A DNA stretch of 64,000 nucleotides from Adineta vaga (taxonomy: Eukaryota > Rotifera). Below are positions 12,511 through 24,824 of the stretch, piece after piece. The stretch spans positions 2,108,001 to 2,172,000 of the forward strand of contig CP075492.1 in NCBI GenBank assembly GCA_021613535.1, in the 5' to 3' direction. The notes beneath the pieces are model-generated. The model did no database searches, had not been told where the DNA came from, and was given only the letters and a program-made list of their open reading frames with translations. The position numbers and the translations under genes were made by a program. The stretch's first letter is position 1. Each line of letters starts with the position of its first letter.

Positions 12511-13362
12511 CTCAAACGAATAAGTTCCTCCACAAATACAGGCGTTACAAATGTCATGAGTAGGGAACATTTCGAGCACTTTTTTGTGTAATAATTCTCA
12601 CTCAATTTCACTGGTCGCTATGGATGTCTTAGATCAAAGCTAGTAGGAAAAAACCTATAAATTTAAAATTTCAGTTCAGTCGGATTTACTAGAGAGAACT
12701 TATGGAACACTGACTTTTCGTTCGTCTATCGTAGACCTCACAGCATTTTTTTACGTAGCCCTGACTAGGAAACATCACTGGGTTGATCAAGAAGGAGTAT
12801 ATAATGAAAAGATTCAAATTAGACATAAAACTTATGAATACGTACGCATTGATAGGTGCTTTCTATTCATACGCTAATTATAAGAAAATATGTACAGAAA
12901 GATATTGCGGTCCTCCTCAGGAATACGAAAAAAAAAATCAAATTTCGAATTCTGGGCTGATCCTTTGCGTGAGATGAAGGTCTTATCAACGGTAGCTTAT
13001 TGCGGAAACTTTAGCTCTTTTAGTCGCACTAAATCCGCAATTCAGAACAATAAGTTTTCAGTTTACTAAAAATGATTGAAAAAGTTTGAAAAATGAATAC
13101 TTCATAATGGGTCCCCAGCTGCATTTCCTAGTATAGTGAAACAAAACTTTTGAAAACAAAAATCGATACATCTCAATGTGCTCTTTCAAACGAGACTACT
13201 CTCGAAATGATCTAGGATGCCTATTCCAGAGATCCTCTTTTATCGTTCGTGAGATATTCATTCAAAATTGAGTGAGAATTATTATACAAAAAAGTGCTCA
13301 AAATATTCATTACTCATGAAGCTTGTAACGCTTATATCTGTGGAAGGACTTATTCGTTTAGG
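12511..13362. repeat. Inverted-repeat element in the intron between modules 1 and 2
   Basis: Arms of about 95-100 bases (12511-12610 and about 13267-13362) are reverse complements, each with AAACGAATAAG at its outer end. The interior of about 650 bases has no supported gene. If this element is removed, the gap between modules 1 and 2 falls to about 220 bases, a normal intron size here. No target duplication was found. Confidence 0.7.
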
Positions 13363-13475
13363 CCATACCAATCATATCGTAGATGGTCATTGAGCAACAT
13401 CAGGCGTAGCGTGCCTTGGTGTCAAGAGGATATCAAGTGAATCGCTCAAAGACTTCTTTTCTGCGTATTTTTTAG

Positions 13476-14786
13476 ATGTACCTGAAACAACCATGAAAAC
13501 AACATTGGGTGAACGAAGCCGAGCGTTGCGAGGTCTTATTTGGGATTCACTCATTGAGTTAAATATGTTTAAATCACCATTTCAACAGCAGCCATCAGAT
13601 ATCAGAAAGCAACGGTTGACAACACGACTCTATATATGTGTACTGATTCTTGCATTTTTCATTCTGACATTGTTTACAAGCATGAATATTCAAGAAAAAG
13701 TGATTAATGTCAATGAACCGTCTTTCAGTGATGTCCTCTACTTACAGTCACAGAATGAATTCAATTCTTCTCTACATTGTCCGTGCACGCAGCTTACCAC
13801 TTCTTACAGACAAATTGTACGGCTTGAACCATTCTATCATCAAGTATGCATATGGGATACTTCAGCATGGGACTGGGGAGTTTATTTGAATAGTGGCTAT
13901 TTAATTGTGGGGCTAGGAACTGATGCACTCACCTTTAGTTCAAATGTCTTTAAAATCTTGTCAACAGTGTGCATGCTATCAAACAAGACTATTTTTAATT
14001 CATTAAAAACATTTGAACAAACACAACTGGTTACTGGTCAATTACTCACAGCCAAAACTTTTGAATACCAAATGACTTCGGTTATAGAACAGTTCAAATT
14101 AGAAACACTCATTACATTCCTTCGTTTTCTTCAATTGTTCCGAAATATTACATTTATTAATCAATATCTCAATGGTCGATTATCGAATTTTAAATATGAT
14201 ATATCGCCTGTCCTGTCGTTGTCAATCACTGGTTTTACCAATGGCAATTTATCATGTTCATGTGCACAAGATATAAATTGTAGAACACAATATGGCCTAT
14301 ATAGTCCTACAACCGGACAACGCGAGTCGTTCGCAGATGACTTTTATCAAGCTTGCTGGCCAGTTGAGTCACTTCTTCAATCGTCCCTTCAGTGTTTCTT
14401 TGATGATCAAGACTGCTTTGCTAGAGTGAAGAATACTTATGGAGTTAGTTTACCTAATATCAAGCCACTCAATTCTTCGCTAAAGAGCCGGTATTCAACC
14501 AACACTTCCATTAGTATTCTACTCACAGAATTATTTGTTGAATATTGGAATCAGTCTTTAAATTATTCCTCCTATTTCGATCAATGCCATCCAGTATTAT
14601 GTACTTACAAAATTTCTCGACGTAATAATCTTCTCGAAACTATAATAATTATAATTGGTCTAGTCGGTGGGTTGTTCGCAATTCTGCGTATCCTGGTTTC
14701 TTTATTTGTGACGATATGTTTCTATTTTATTGGGCGACAACAACAATCATCTCCATCATCACTATTTATAACAACTGCACAACAGG
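13476..14786 (+). CDS. Two-TM, Cys-rich membrane protein, module 2
   Basis: Paralogue of module 1. From an ATG at 13493 the frame is open for 439 codons; an acceptor TTTTTTAG at 13475 keeps the same frame upstream, and a donor at 14786 (AACAGG, then GTAAGA in the longer context) gives the same phase and module position as in module 1. TM1 follows TTRLYI; the ectodomain has LHCPCTQL, FYHQVC and SCSCAQ cysteine clusters; TM2 contains GLVGGLFAILRILV. A run of FL..QLF residues marks the central helix region. Function unknown; the paralogue architecture argues for a receptor or channel-like surface protein. It could be an independent gene or an internal exon of a three-module protein. Confidence 0.75.
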
Positions 14787-14872
14787 GTAAGATATTGAGG
14801 ATGACGGTGTAAATGAGAGCTTATTGTCGGAAGAAGCATGATATCAATGAATCACGAGAAACTTTATTTTAG

Positions 14873-16152
14873 GTGTTTGTTCATCGCGACTTATGACGAT
14901 CTTGATCTTTGCTCGAAATCGGTTAACAACACTGAATGCATTCAGTAATACCAGTAACTCGGTCAACGTTGAACGACAACAACAGCGAATAACCCTTTTC
15001 TACTTGCCTATTCTCTTAATAATATTATGTGCTCTTACAATCTACAATTCGTTGCTCTATTCAACGAGTACATTTGCAATAACTAGTCCATCATTCCTAG
15101 AATATCAACAATTGCAAGAGCGTTATGGATCACATGCTCTCAATTGCCCATGTTCGCAGCTATCAATGACGTATGGCTCGTTAATTGAGCTTGAGTGTCA
15201 CTTTCATCAGGTGATCGATAGTCAATTTATTTCAGAGTCTTATCTACAAGAACTATTTCAAGTTTATAACGGCTTAGACACCGTTAATGCGCCACATAAT
15301 GCTTATACACTTGAAGGCACTATTTTTTCTCATTTTCAAGCTCTTCGTGTATTGTTAAGTCTAATTAAAGATGCTGCCGAGGACGGCATTGAACGGTATC
15401 TTACTTCATCTGTTATTTTTATCTCGATGCTCGACTCCAATACATTGTCGTTAGAATTGAATGCATCACTAGCTAATTTCAAATTAACATTGCCTAACGC
15501 GTTTCTCAATTCTTTCGACTTAATTCGTAGCATAGGACAAGCCAATGGTTTCGTATCTGGCTATGCTACAAACTGGTATCTTTTCGCTCCCGATGAGACC
15601 GGTACAAATGGCGAGAAGCTTTATTTTCACCCACAAACCTATGGCAGCAACTGTACTTGTGCGACATCAGCCTCATGTACTCAACCATCAATTCCTTTCA
15701 TAACAGGCTATGTTGTTGGTTGTACACCACTTGAAGCACTTCTTCGCAGTTCAATCGAGTGTCTATATACACAAACGTGTATCAATCAGCTTGCTGTTTT
15801 CTTGAATATATCATCTCAACCTAAATCATTAAATAGCAGTCAAACTCGATTTTTCATCACGGATACTATTGAATCAATTGTGCAAGAAATGTTCATTGAA
15901 ACATGTTCCTCCAATGTTCTCTACGATAAATTCTTTGCACAATGTCATCCTCTTACTTGTACCATTACACTCGTCAAACGAAATAGTCCGACTAATGTGC
16001 TTGTCACAATGATTGCTTTGTACGGTGGACTCACGAAGTTTCTTAAACTTCTTATTCCTATTTTCTTCTCAATTATCTATAACGTAGTCTTAAAATACAA
16101 ACAACAAGCACAAATGCGAGTGAGTTCAATATCTCCGGTAGAAAATACATGA
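14873..16152 (+). CDS. Two-TM, Cys-rich membrane protein, module 3
   Basis: Third paralogue. The ATG at 14893 gives 419 codons ending in TGA at 16152; an acceptor TTTTAG at 14872 extends the frame upstream in phase with module 2 across an 86-base intron. TM1 is YLPILLIILCALTIYNSLLY-like; the ectodomain keeps NCPCSQLSMTYGSL, CHFHQV, NCTCATSASC and a CTPLEALLRSS segment; TM2 contains ALYGGLTKFLKLLIPIFF. The conserved Cys pattern shows shared ancestry with modules 1 and 2, although overall divergence is large, so the duplication is old. No inactivating change is visible. Confidence 0.75.
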
Positions 16153-17176
16153 ACAGCTTTATATACTGAACAATTACTTAACCTCATCTGGTCACTGAAA
16201 TTTCTTCACTATTAACATATTGCTTCGTTTGTATAATTTTTATCTTATCAAATATCATCATGTCTTTTATTGTCTGCATTGTATGTCATCGGCTTAAAAT
16301 ATATTTTAAATAAATTTCCCCTTACACCCAAGATCTGTTTATTTAAATTGGAAATTTTAATATGTTAGGATGTATGATTATTGTTCTTTCTTTCCTTCTG
16401 TATTATATGGACTTTACCTATAGTTTTGATGGATCTTTCCATTTTTTTAAATATATATATAAGATGCACATAAAGCACGGTTAAAGTGAAAAAGAAAAAT
16501 TGCCGTTTGTTTTAGCCTATCCGATAGAGAATTTGACGCTGATCACGAATATGTGTCTTTTACGTTTTTTGAAAGCTTTTTTTCGATCGGAAAAATTCAA
16601 AAACTTCGGACTACTCTAAAAAGTGAAAAAATCAAGTTTTCAAACAAATGGCGCTAGTCTGTTTCCTTTTGAGTTTCGCATCTCGAAACTAAGTTTTTCA
16701 GATTCAGAATTGAAAACTGAATCTGAAACTCTAAGTTTGAAAGTGCCAGAGCAAGAAATGGATTTTTCAAAGGGCCCAAAACAGGCACGACTAAAAACCC
16801 GAACCGATCTGGCAAAGCTAACACCACTTTTTCCTGAGCACCTAAAAGCAATATTTTGACGTGGTTCGATTCGCCGGATGCTCCTCTTCAAAAGTATACG
16901 TCCACATTTTTGAAATTTTTTTTCTTCGCTGAGAAAATCGACTTTTACTGAGCACACCTCTTAAACAGCCAAGTCCTTTTCCGATATCTTTTGCGAATCT
17001 TGCTCTGAATGTGTTGAAAACAGGCGTAAGGAGGTTGAAACTGATGCTGCTGCTGCCGAACCTTTCGGGGAGGTGGGAAACGGGGGGTGGGGGAGGGTGT
17101 TAATGGGTTTTCAGAGGGTTTTGCCAAGATTTCAAGACGGAACCGTGTTAGGTGGTGTTATGATTCTCAACTTTAG
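16153..17176. other. Intergenic; less AT-rich patch at 16600-17140
   Basis: Downstream of the two-TM genes the sequence is AT-rich. From about 16600 to 17140 it is richer in GC, with open frames on both strands and a small hairpin (AGATTCAG and its inverse near 16700-16730). None of these frames resembles a known protein, so I leave them uncalled. Confidence 0.4.
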
Positions 17177-19637
17177 TTAACCCTCGAACGGTATCCCCAT
17201 TTTATCACACGAATGGTCTTTGTGGGTCCAGAGAGACCCACATAAAAATAAGTTAGATAAACTTGATTTTTCATCAATTCTGTAGTAGATGCGGTTTATT
17301 ACACCTTATACCCTACGTTTTATCAAAGTGTGAATATATTAGTATGTCTGTAATGTATAAAAGCGACGGGTTTTTTTCATGAAAGTTTTTGAAAAAAGGT
17401 TATGATAGGATTTTAATTTTAAAATGATACTGAATGAATAATAGATATGATTGCAATATGAATAGTGAATATCTTTGTATATATATATATATAATTTATT
17501 TATGATCTCGTGTATAAAAACTAAAAACGCTTTCTTTTATTCTTAATAATCGATAAAAAAACATCAACATCAATATCATGCTAAAAAAATTAAGTTCTGC
17601 TTGTATAGTGATGTTAGTCAAGTTTCATGTTGTTGAATCATTTTTCTGCACATGAACGACAAATGACACTGGTGAAACTGGATGAATGAGATCTGCAGAC
17701 ATTATGTTTACATATGTCACAAACTTGTTGTACTTTACGGCCAGGATGCGATGGACACATATAACACCGTCGTTTTCGTTTAACAGATTTTTCCATATGT
17801 ACTTGATTTATCGATAATTTCGGCTTTAACACAAAACCAAGAGATTGTAATGCAAGTTTTACTTCTAATGTATGACCAGATTGTTCACTACGACGTATAT
17901 TCTGAGGAATTGTTAATGATCTTCCGAGCTCTTCTAAGAAAAGACGTCGAACATGTTTTCGTTGATTATGCCAATTTGGATTTTTACATAACCTTAAAGT
18001 CATTGCATTGATCGCTGCAATATCGATTAAATTAAAAAACACAATCATAGGCCATCTTTTACTTATTCTACGAACTGTGTAACCGTTGATACATTGATCC
18101 ATCACATCCACTCCGAATTTTGTTTGATTATAATCATGTATCATAACAGGCAGTTTCGTTTCATCGTCGAACACCTCAGGAATGTTGTGCAGAGTTGATA
18201 ATAAAATAATTGGTGGTTTCTTCTCTTTTGCTTGATAAGACAATAGTGTACGTGCATCAGAAAAGAAAAACCAAGAAGAGTAAAGATTATTTCGAACAAT
18301 TTTTAATTCACCAGGAACAAATGAACGTTTGTGATTAACAACACCTAATGAAGTCATTTTTCTTTCAAGTAAACCATTAGCTAAGTCGAAACTAGTAAAA
18401 TATCGATCGTAAGTTACGTTACGACCTTGCTTCACTTGATCAGATAATTTATCAATCAAACGTAAAACAACATCTGTAGAAAGGTTTCGTTGAATCACAT
18501 TATTTATTTTACCAGCATATATTTCTAATGCTAGAGTGTATCTAACATCAACATCACATAGAAGCCAAAACTTAATTCCGTATTTACTTGGTTTATTGGG
18601 CATATATTGAACAAAGGAACATCGACCACGGAATGGTACCAGTTGTTCATCAACTGTTACATTATCACCTGGAATAAAATGTCGAGGTAATTGGTTTGCA
18701 AAAGATTCAACAATATATCGAATTGGAGCCAGCCGATCAGATTTATTACGTTTTAGACGATCATCAAATCGTATAAATCGTAAAAGATTTTGGAACCGTT
18801 TCAATGTCATTGTAGCATGATATAAAGGACAATTTTTGCTAATATCCCATAATTCATCAATAGATCGATGACTCATATGTGCAGTACCAGCTTGAATTAA
18901 TAAACCGAGAAGAGCTTCTAATTCAATACGATCGAGTTCCTTCCATTGAATTAATTTTAATTTATAAATACCAGCATTTCGTTTTTGATTTAATTGATTA
19001 TAATATCTTCGTGCATAATTATTTGTGTGTAATACTATTGCATCTAATATTTCATCGATCAAGAAGAGCTTGAAAGCATCAACTATTGTATTAACAGAAG
19101 TAACAGCACCTGATTTCTTCTTGATAATGTTAGTAGCCCGAAGACGACCATGATTTGTGCTACATTCTTTTGTCCATCGAATACCATTTTTTTCTAATGA
19201 ATCAGGTTGAGTATTGTTATTGATATCATTATCGGTAGCATAAGAATCAGATGAGTCATCATCTTTCGAAATATATTCATCAATGGATGTGTCATTGGAT
19301 TCTGTTTCAGATCCACAATAATCTGAATCTGAATCAGAACCCGATTTATCATCCTCAGAAACAGTGTTATCAAGATCATCATTATCATTTCTAAGATAGA
19401 TCTCTCGGATCCTTTTTAGATTCGTTTTACTAGTCATTTTTTATCTGAAAAACTAAGAAATTATTGAATTGTGTATATAAACAATCACTGAAGTTTTCAG
19501 ACTAATTATTTTCAGCGTGAAAATTTAGGATACGATTATTGTGATGATCACGAACCATGAAGAGAGAAATATTTTGAAGAAGTATAACAAAATCGTCAGA
19601 AAAATATTTAAGAATGTAAATAATTTACTATTGGTAG
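17177..19637 (-). mobile_element. piggyBac-type transposon, one end identified
   Basis: The left boundary is TTAA followed by CCCTCGAACGG at 17177, and 40 bases further in lies a perfect hairpin GTGGGTC...GACCCAC (17222-17242). TTAA plus CCC termini and subterminal palindromes are typical of piggyBac. The transposase reads leftward. No matching right end with GGGTTAA is visible before the GH78 exons begin at 19638, so the right terminus seems lost or rearranged. Confidence 0.75.
17638..19437 (-). CDS. piggyBac transposase, apparently intact
   Basis: An unbroken frame of 599 residues, normal for the family. It has an acidic Ser/Asp-rich N-terminus (residues 1-80), the DDE_Tnp_1_7 core and a C-terminal Cys-rich zinc-finger-like tail (CYMCPSHPGRK, CDICKHNVC, CRSCAEK). 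The three catalytic aspartates are visible as TVDEQLVPFRGR, TYDRYFTSFDLA and YNQTKFGVDVMDQ. The protein would cut and paste DNA at TTAA sites in the nucleus. Unlike nearby retroelements and the MULE it carries no stop or frameshift, so it may be the youngest mobile element here. It sits directly against the truncated 5' side of the GH78 gene. Confidence 0.92.
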   Translation of the reverse strand: MTSKTNLKRIREIYLRNDNDDLDNTVSEDDKSGSDSDSDYCGSETESNDTSIDEYISKDDDSSDSYATDNDINNNTQPDSLEKNGIRWTKECSTNHGRLRATNIIKKKSGAVTSVNTIVDAFKLFLIDEILDAIVLHTNNYARRYYNQLNQKRNAGIYKLKLIQWKELDRIELEALLGLLIQAGTAHMSHRSIDELWDISKNCPLYHATMTLKRFQNLLRFIRFDDRLKRNKSDRLAPIRYIVESFANQLPRHFIPGDNVTVDEQLVPFRGRCSFVQYMPNKPSKYGIKFWLLCDVDVRYTLALEIYAGKINNVIQRNLSTDVVLRLIDKLSDQVKQGRNVTYDRYFTSFDLANGLLERKMTSLGVVNHKRSFVPGELKIVRNNLYSSWFFFSDARTLLSYQAKEKKPPIILLSTLHNIPEVFDDETKLPVMIHDYNQTKFGVDVMDQCINGYTVRRISKRWPMIVFFNLIDIAAINAMTLRLCKNPNWHNQRKHVRRLFLEELGRSLTIPQNIRRSEQSGHTLEVKLALQSLGFVLKPKLSINQVHMEKSVKRKRRCYMCPSHPGRKVQQVCDICKHNVCRSHSSSFTSVICRSCAEK

Positions 19638-21833
19638 TGTTGTACTAACGAATCTGGATTCAATGACTCTTTATCAGCTTGGATTACTCCTGAGTCATTA
19701 TCATCACCGGCCGGTGATTCCGGTTTACTTGTACTTCAAGACATGCCACCAATTCGAGCGGGAGAGGATGCATTACATTTGGAAGTAACTAATGATAATC
19801 AACAACACAATTATTTAACTACGGAAGATATAGGCGAAATAAAAGGTGCTTCATTAACTGCTGGTGTTGTAATTCAACCTGTTTCTTCTTGAAGTTCAGA
19901 ATCGGGTATGTTTTCTATTGTTTGAAAGAAGATCTAATAAATAGTTTACAGGTGTTCATACATTTGATCTTGGTCAGAATATTGCTGGATGGTGTCGTTT
20001 ACGATTTCTTGGTCCACCAGGTTATGGTACATATATACGTCACGGAGAATCATTAGTTCAAGGAACTGTTGGAAATAAGTAATCAATGATTTATTTTTCG
20101 ATCTTGTATGATCATAATTTAATTTTAGTCAACCTACTAAAAATATTTACACAGAAAATCTTCGTGAAGCTGTTGCATCGGACACTTACATTCTTCATGG
20201 TGATCCAGTTTTTGAAATTTATGAGCCAACGTATGACATTTCTTTAGTATTTGTTTTCATTTCAGTTGGTATTTTCTTTAGTTTTACTTATCATGGTTTT
20301 CGTTATATATCTGTATATGGTTCACCCAATCCATTGGCTCTCGATGATGTTGAATGTCCTTTCGTACATAGTGAAACAACATTAAAAGGTAATTTCACTT
20401 CGAGCAATCCCATTATTAATCAAATTCAACATAATGTTCAATGGGGTCAATTAAGTAACTCAATGTCTTTACCTACTGATTGGTAAGTTTGATTGATAGA
20501 ATATTTTTCTTCTGAATTCTATTGTTTTAGTCCACAACGTAATGAACGTCGAGGATGGATGGGAGATGCAGCACTAACAGTCAATGAAGCCTTATATAAT
20601 TTTGATTTAGTCAAATTTTATCTAAATTTTCTTAATTTAATCTGTGATGTTCAATTACCCGATGGACAAGTTCCAGATTTCGTACCTGGATCCAGTTATA
20701 ATCCCGATCCAAATTGGGGAACTGCATTACCAACAATAGCTTGGCAAGTTTATCGACATACGAATGACTCATCACTTCTCGAACCTTATTATGACAATGT
20801 TCGTGCTTACGTAGAATATATTCGTAAGGGATATAATCAAACTGGTCTTGTTAATTTATTCTGCAAATATGGTGATTGGGTTCCACCACCACCATTTGGT
20901 CAAACTAATAGAGCTCTTATATCATCATTTGCTTTTCTTCATGATGTTAATATTCTATTAAATATGTCTCAAGTGTTGAGAAAAACGAGTGATACTGCCA
21001 TATATTCAGCATTTTATGAACAACTTACCCAAGAATTTCATCGTGTCTTTTTTAATAATGCAACAAACACTTATGCTGATGGAATGCAAGCAGCTCAAGT
21101 CTTAGCTTTGGCATTACCTGGTGTTGTACCACCTAATGTACGTGGTGTTGTTGTCGATAATCTCGTCACAGATATTAGCAAACAAGGAAATCATGTAACA
21201 ACAGGCATTGTCTCTAATGCTCAAATCTATCCTGTTTTATCTGATAATGGACATCATGATTTAGCACTTGAAGTAGTTACATCAATAACATATCCATCTT
21301 ACGGTTATATGTTTAACAATCCTTATGAAAATGCCACCACTATTTGGGAATTATGGAATGCTCCACTTACAGGACCAGGCATGAATTCACGTAATCATCA
21401 TATGTATTCTACTGTTGGTACATGGTTTTATACTCATTTAGCTGGTATTGATTTTACATCAGATGCAATCATTATTCGACCACGAATGGCTTCTGAAGCT
21501 AAAAAACATTTGATGAAAAAATTAGATTGTCAATTAAGTACATTATATGGTCTTGTACATGTTTCATATACTCGTGATGAACGTGATACAATTGCTAATT
21601 CCATTTTACTTCGTGTTACAATACCACCAAATGCACAAGCTCGTATTATGTTTGAACCATTATTTCCTGGTGCACAATGCAAAACATTGATTGAAGGTAA
21701 CAAAATAATATGGTCATCAGGTGTTACTATTGCAAATAATCAAGAATTTCAAATTGAAAAAGATTTAACAACAAATTTATTGAGTGTACATGTTGGTTCA
21801 GGTCAATATGAATTTCATGCAGTGTGGAATTAA
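19638..21833 (+). pseudogene. Alpha-L-rhamnosidase (GH78), 5'-truncated with a premature TGA
   Basis: Five exons fit well: about 19638-19905, 19952-20078, 20129-20230, 20282-20482 and 20531-21833, with short GT-AG introns and consistent phases. GH78 marks are FDLGQNIAGWCRF, then a YIRHGESL strand, NLREAVASDTYILHG, TYHGFRYISVYG, PTDCPQRNERRGWMGDA, TTIWELWN and a C-terminal beta domain. The enzyme family removes alpha-linked rhamnose from plant or bacterial glycans; in bdelloids such genes are generally regarded as horizontally acquired and intronised (established for the group, inferred here). The N-terminal domains are absent, and a TGA at 19890-19892 sits where the frame reads SS-stop-SSESG. 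The piggyBac element abuts the missing side. The catalytic exon itself is undamaged. Confidence 0.85.
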
Positions 21834-21955
21834 ATAGACTAAATTTTCAAAGAAATTTAACAATAGATGTATTCTTTGTATTTCTAATAATTTAACAAAA
21901 TGATTTATATCAATCGATAAACAAAACCTCATAAATGATAGAGAAAAAGAGATTT

Positions 21956-22120
21956 TCATAAAGATTTATTTATCGATATTTTTTTTGAAAGTGAGGATAT
22001 CTTCTTCAATTTGATAAATACTTTCCTATAAATATCAAGTGCTTGATTGAATTTTGCTTGCTTATGAAACAACTTGCCAATATTGTAATATGTTGCAACA
22101 ATACTTTTATCAATGGAAAG
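21956..22120 (-). pseudogene. Tetratricopeptide-repeat fragment
   Basis: On the minus strand about 45 residues read as one TPR unit (SIVATYYNIGKLFHKQ, then a FNQALDIYRKVF helix). The frame runs directly into the telomere-like hairpin at 22121, which replaces everything upstream. It is probably the tail of a TPR or ART-TPR gene broken at the hairpin. Confidence 0.5.
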
Positions 22121-22169
22121 TGGTGGATGTGGGTGTCTCCTCATCACTTTAACCCACACCCACCCTCAA
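22121..22169. repeat. Telomere-like hairpin cassette
   Basis: A G-rich arm (GTGGATGTGGGTGT) and a C-rich arm (ACCCACACCCACCCTCAA) are separated by about 17 bases. It separates the TPR fragment from the broken 3' end of the MULE transposase. Confidence 0.65.
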
Positions 22170-22175
22170 TAAACC

Positions 22176-24227
22176 AATGTACTTGAAGTAGTTCTATTTC
22201 CCCCACCTAAATGGGTGATTCTGTGTGATGCTAAACTTTCTTCATCCTTTAACAAGTGCAAAAAGCCCCAAATCGATGGATGTAATCCAAATCGTGTTAA
22301 TAGCCGAAAATTGTATCCTAAAGAAATTAGAGAAATACAAATGAAGGTATAAAGGTATATGAAACGATTACCCTCAAGGGAGTTGTTGGTTTTCATGTCA
22401 TTGTTGCCATGATGCCATAAATCCATCGAAGTACGTTCCATGTATTTCTTTTGAAAAAATTTTCAAGAATTTATTATATCTTTGATCAGTTGAAGGAATT
22501 GTTTGAACCATGAATTAATCAATGGATCAGTCTCATACGGAATTGTGAGTTCAATACTTTGGATCTTTCTCCATAGAGCTTGAACGAAACGATACCAACA
22601 ATATTTAACATCAACATTTGGAAACTTGAAATAAAAATAAAATAAACTTAACGAAAAACATTCGACTTATATATGATTACTGCTTCATGAGATGAATTAA
22701 TCATCGCTCGTTCGAAATCCATCACATATTGTTCTAGTTTCCATTCGATCTGCATGTTTTTAGCAATCTCTATTAGCTTTTTGCAAATAGCATCATATAC
22801 GGGCTGAGCTTTTGATGACGTTAAGCACTATACAAGAGGAATTATTAATAAAAGAGAGAAACCGACAAAGATCGAATAATCATTTAAGAACCTTGAAATG
22901 GCAAAAGTCCGTCATATGACTCGTACTTACCTTCGCCATAGAATTTGCCCATTAGAATATAAACCTGTTGAAAGAGCAATGGACGAGTTTTGAACGTTCC
23001 GTCACAAAGAACGATAGTGGAATTGAATAAAGCAGATAATAATTTTGGTGTACTGTACATCAATAATCGTCCATCAAATTTTTCTTTTGTTCCATCATAA
23101 ATTACGAAATTTTCTGCACGATTGTTTATACTGTAATAATGTGGAATATCAAAATCTTGTGTTTTTTGAAGCGCAGGATAACGACGTGACCGTTTCCTAT
23201 AAAAAGCACTAGCTAGAATCTAATTTAAAAAGCATAGCTAGTCATAAGTAAATGTAACTGTTGAAAATTTACCTGCTGTTCTAGGAAGATGTATGTTTGA
23301 TTGTTCTTCATCAGTCAAATTTGCTTCTGCATATATACGTTCAATTACTCGCAGAACAGCAGTTGGTTCAGCAGCAAGTCTATGATCAATTATTTGATTC
23401 AATATCTTTTGTTTCATATTAAATTTATCTGGAGGATGGTTGTGGTTAACATCATTAGTATCAGTGAATGAATGTGTATCTAAAGTTAAATGTACAATTG
23501 CACCACACTTTGTATCACGTCGTTGACATCTAAGGTTCAATATATTTTCCCCCTCTGATTTGGACATATAAATATAACTGAAATTGCCCATAACTAAACA
23601 GTACTGTTTTTTTCTTGTCGTTATCCATTGTAATTTATCCTTTTCTATTGGCCATGAATTCGATGTTTGTGTTAATATCGATGGTAACACAACTGCATCA
23701 GGATATGTGTCATCTGGCTGTACTACTTGCTCATTTTCTTCAAGATTTAAAGTATTGATTAAAATTTGTTGCTGTAAATGAAGATTATGATCGAAATTAT
23801 CACCTTCAGAATCACTTGGATTATTTATTAAATATGATGTTCCAAGATATTTATTATTATCATCATCAACTACTTCTAATGAAAGAACTCCTGAAAGACT
23901 AAGTAGTGGAGATGATAGGGATTGTACACCTTCATTGTTACATTGATCGTCTTCTATTTCTATTGTATGAACATGTGATGTTGTTGATGTATATGAAACA
24001 GGCACTGATTCAACAACAACAGGATCGATTTTTAGCAATGTAAAAGAAGAAGTAGCCGTTGTGCTAGAATTTGCTAATGTATGTTCATTGTTATCATTAA
24101 TTTCATCATTTCTTTTTCGTTTTCGTTTACTACTTTTTTCTGTTGAAGAAGATGATTTCACTATTTGTCCAGATTTAGCTGCTGTTTCATTTCGAAGTAA
24201 ACGACATTTTGACTCGGTATTCACCAT
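22176..24227 (-). pseudogene. MULE transposase with FLYWCH-type zinc finger, decayed
   Basis: Exon 1 (24227 to about 23273) encodes a Ser-rich leader, KRKRKR nuclear signal and a FLYWCH/WRKY-like finger (CQRRDTKCGAIVHL with HNHPPD). Exon 2 (about 23212-22931) contains YDGTKEKFDG and the catalytic LCDGTFKTRPLLF; exon 3 (about 22827-22681) has YVMDFERAM; exon 4 (from about 22624) has a CWYRFVQALWRK motif in which the usual His of the CxxH signature reads Arg, then TNNSLEG; a last part has HPSIWGFLHLLKDEE. A TGA at 22463-22465, an unresolved frame between exons 2 and 3, and loss of the 3' end at the hairpin show that it is inactive. Other exons keep splice phase. Confidence 0.8.
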
Positions 24228-24239
24228 ACTGATAATTTA

Positions 24240-24824
24240 AATTTAAATATCAGAATTTTTATGCACGACGTGTATATATATAGTCATATATTCTATTTTC
24301 CTTGCGCTTTCTCTTTCTTTATTCCTTTTTCTGTATATATCTCACTCTCTGTCTTCATACATACATAAATAGTTTATTGATAAAGAAATAGAAGGAAAGA
24401 AAGAGAATATATTCATAATCATATGTATAGATGGATCACGACAAGAAATTTAGACAATAATCAGATAAATGAATGCAAAAGAAGATAAGAAGAATCACAT
24501 TTATCTTTAACCGTGTATAGTCATCAGTCATATTCTTTTAGATGTTAGATAATTCTTAAGTAAACAATAAATATACACAGAGGACAGTCTGTTATAGTCC
24601 AAAAACATGTATTCTCAATAGCATAAGGTAATACATCGAACTTTCTCAAAGACTAAGAAATTTATGTTAATGTTTAATTACATGTTGACACACATGAAAT
24701 AATTATTGTTACCCGATCTAAATACTGGCAACATTATTCTCCATGTATATCATTTTCAATAAATTTGGTTTAGTACTCTGATCTGACATTCACCAATAAA
24801 CAAAATAATTTCTTATTATTATAT
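24240..24824. other. Intergenic, low-complexity AT/CT-rich
   Basis: It holds the presumed 5' flank of the MULE and pyrimidine-rich runs around 24300-24360. No gene or clear terminal repeat was seen. Confidence 0.4.

Noticed and set aside
16640-16957. Overlapping frames on both strands in a GC-richer patch
   Set aside because: Both strands are open, there is no family resemblance, and composition explains the openness.
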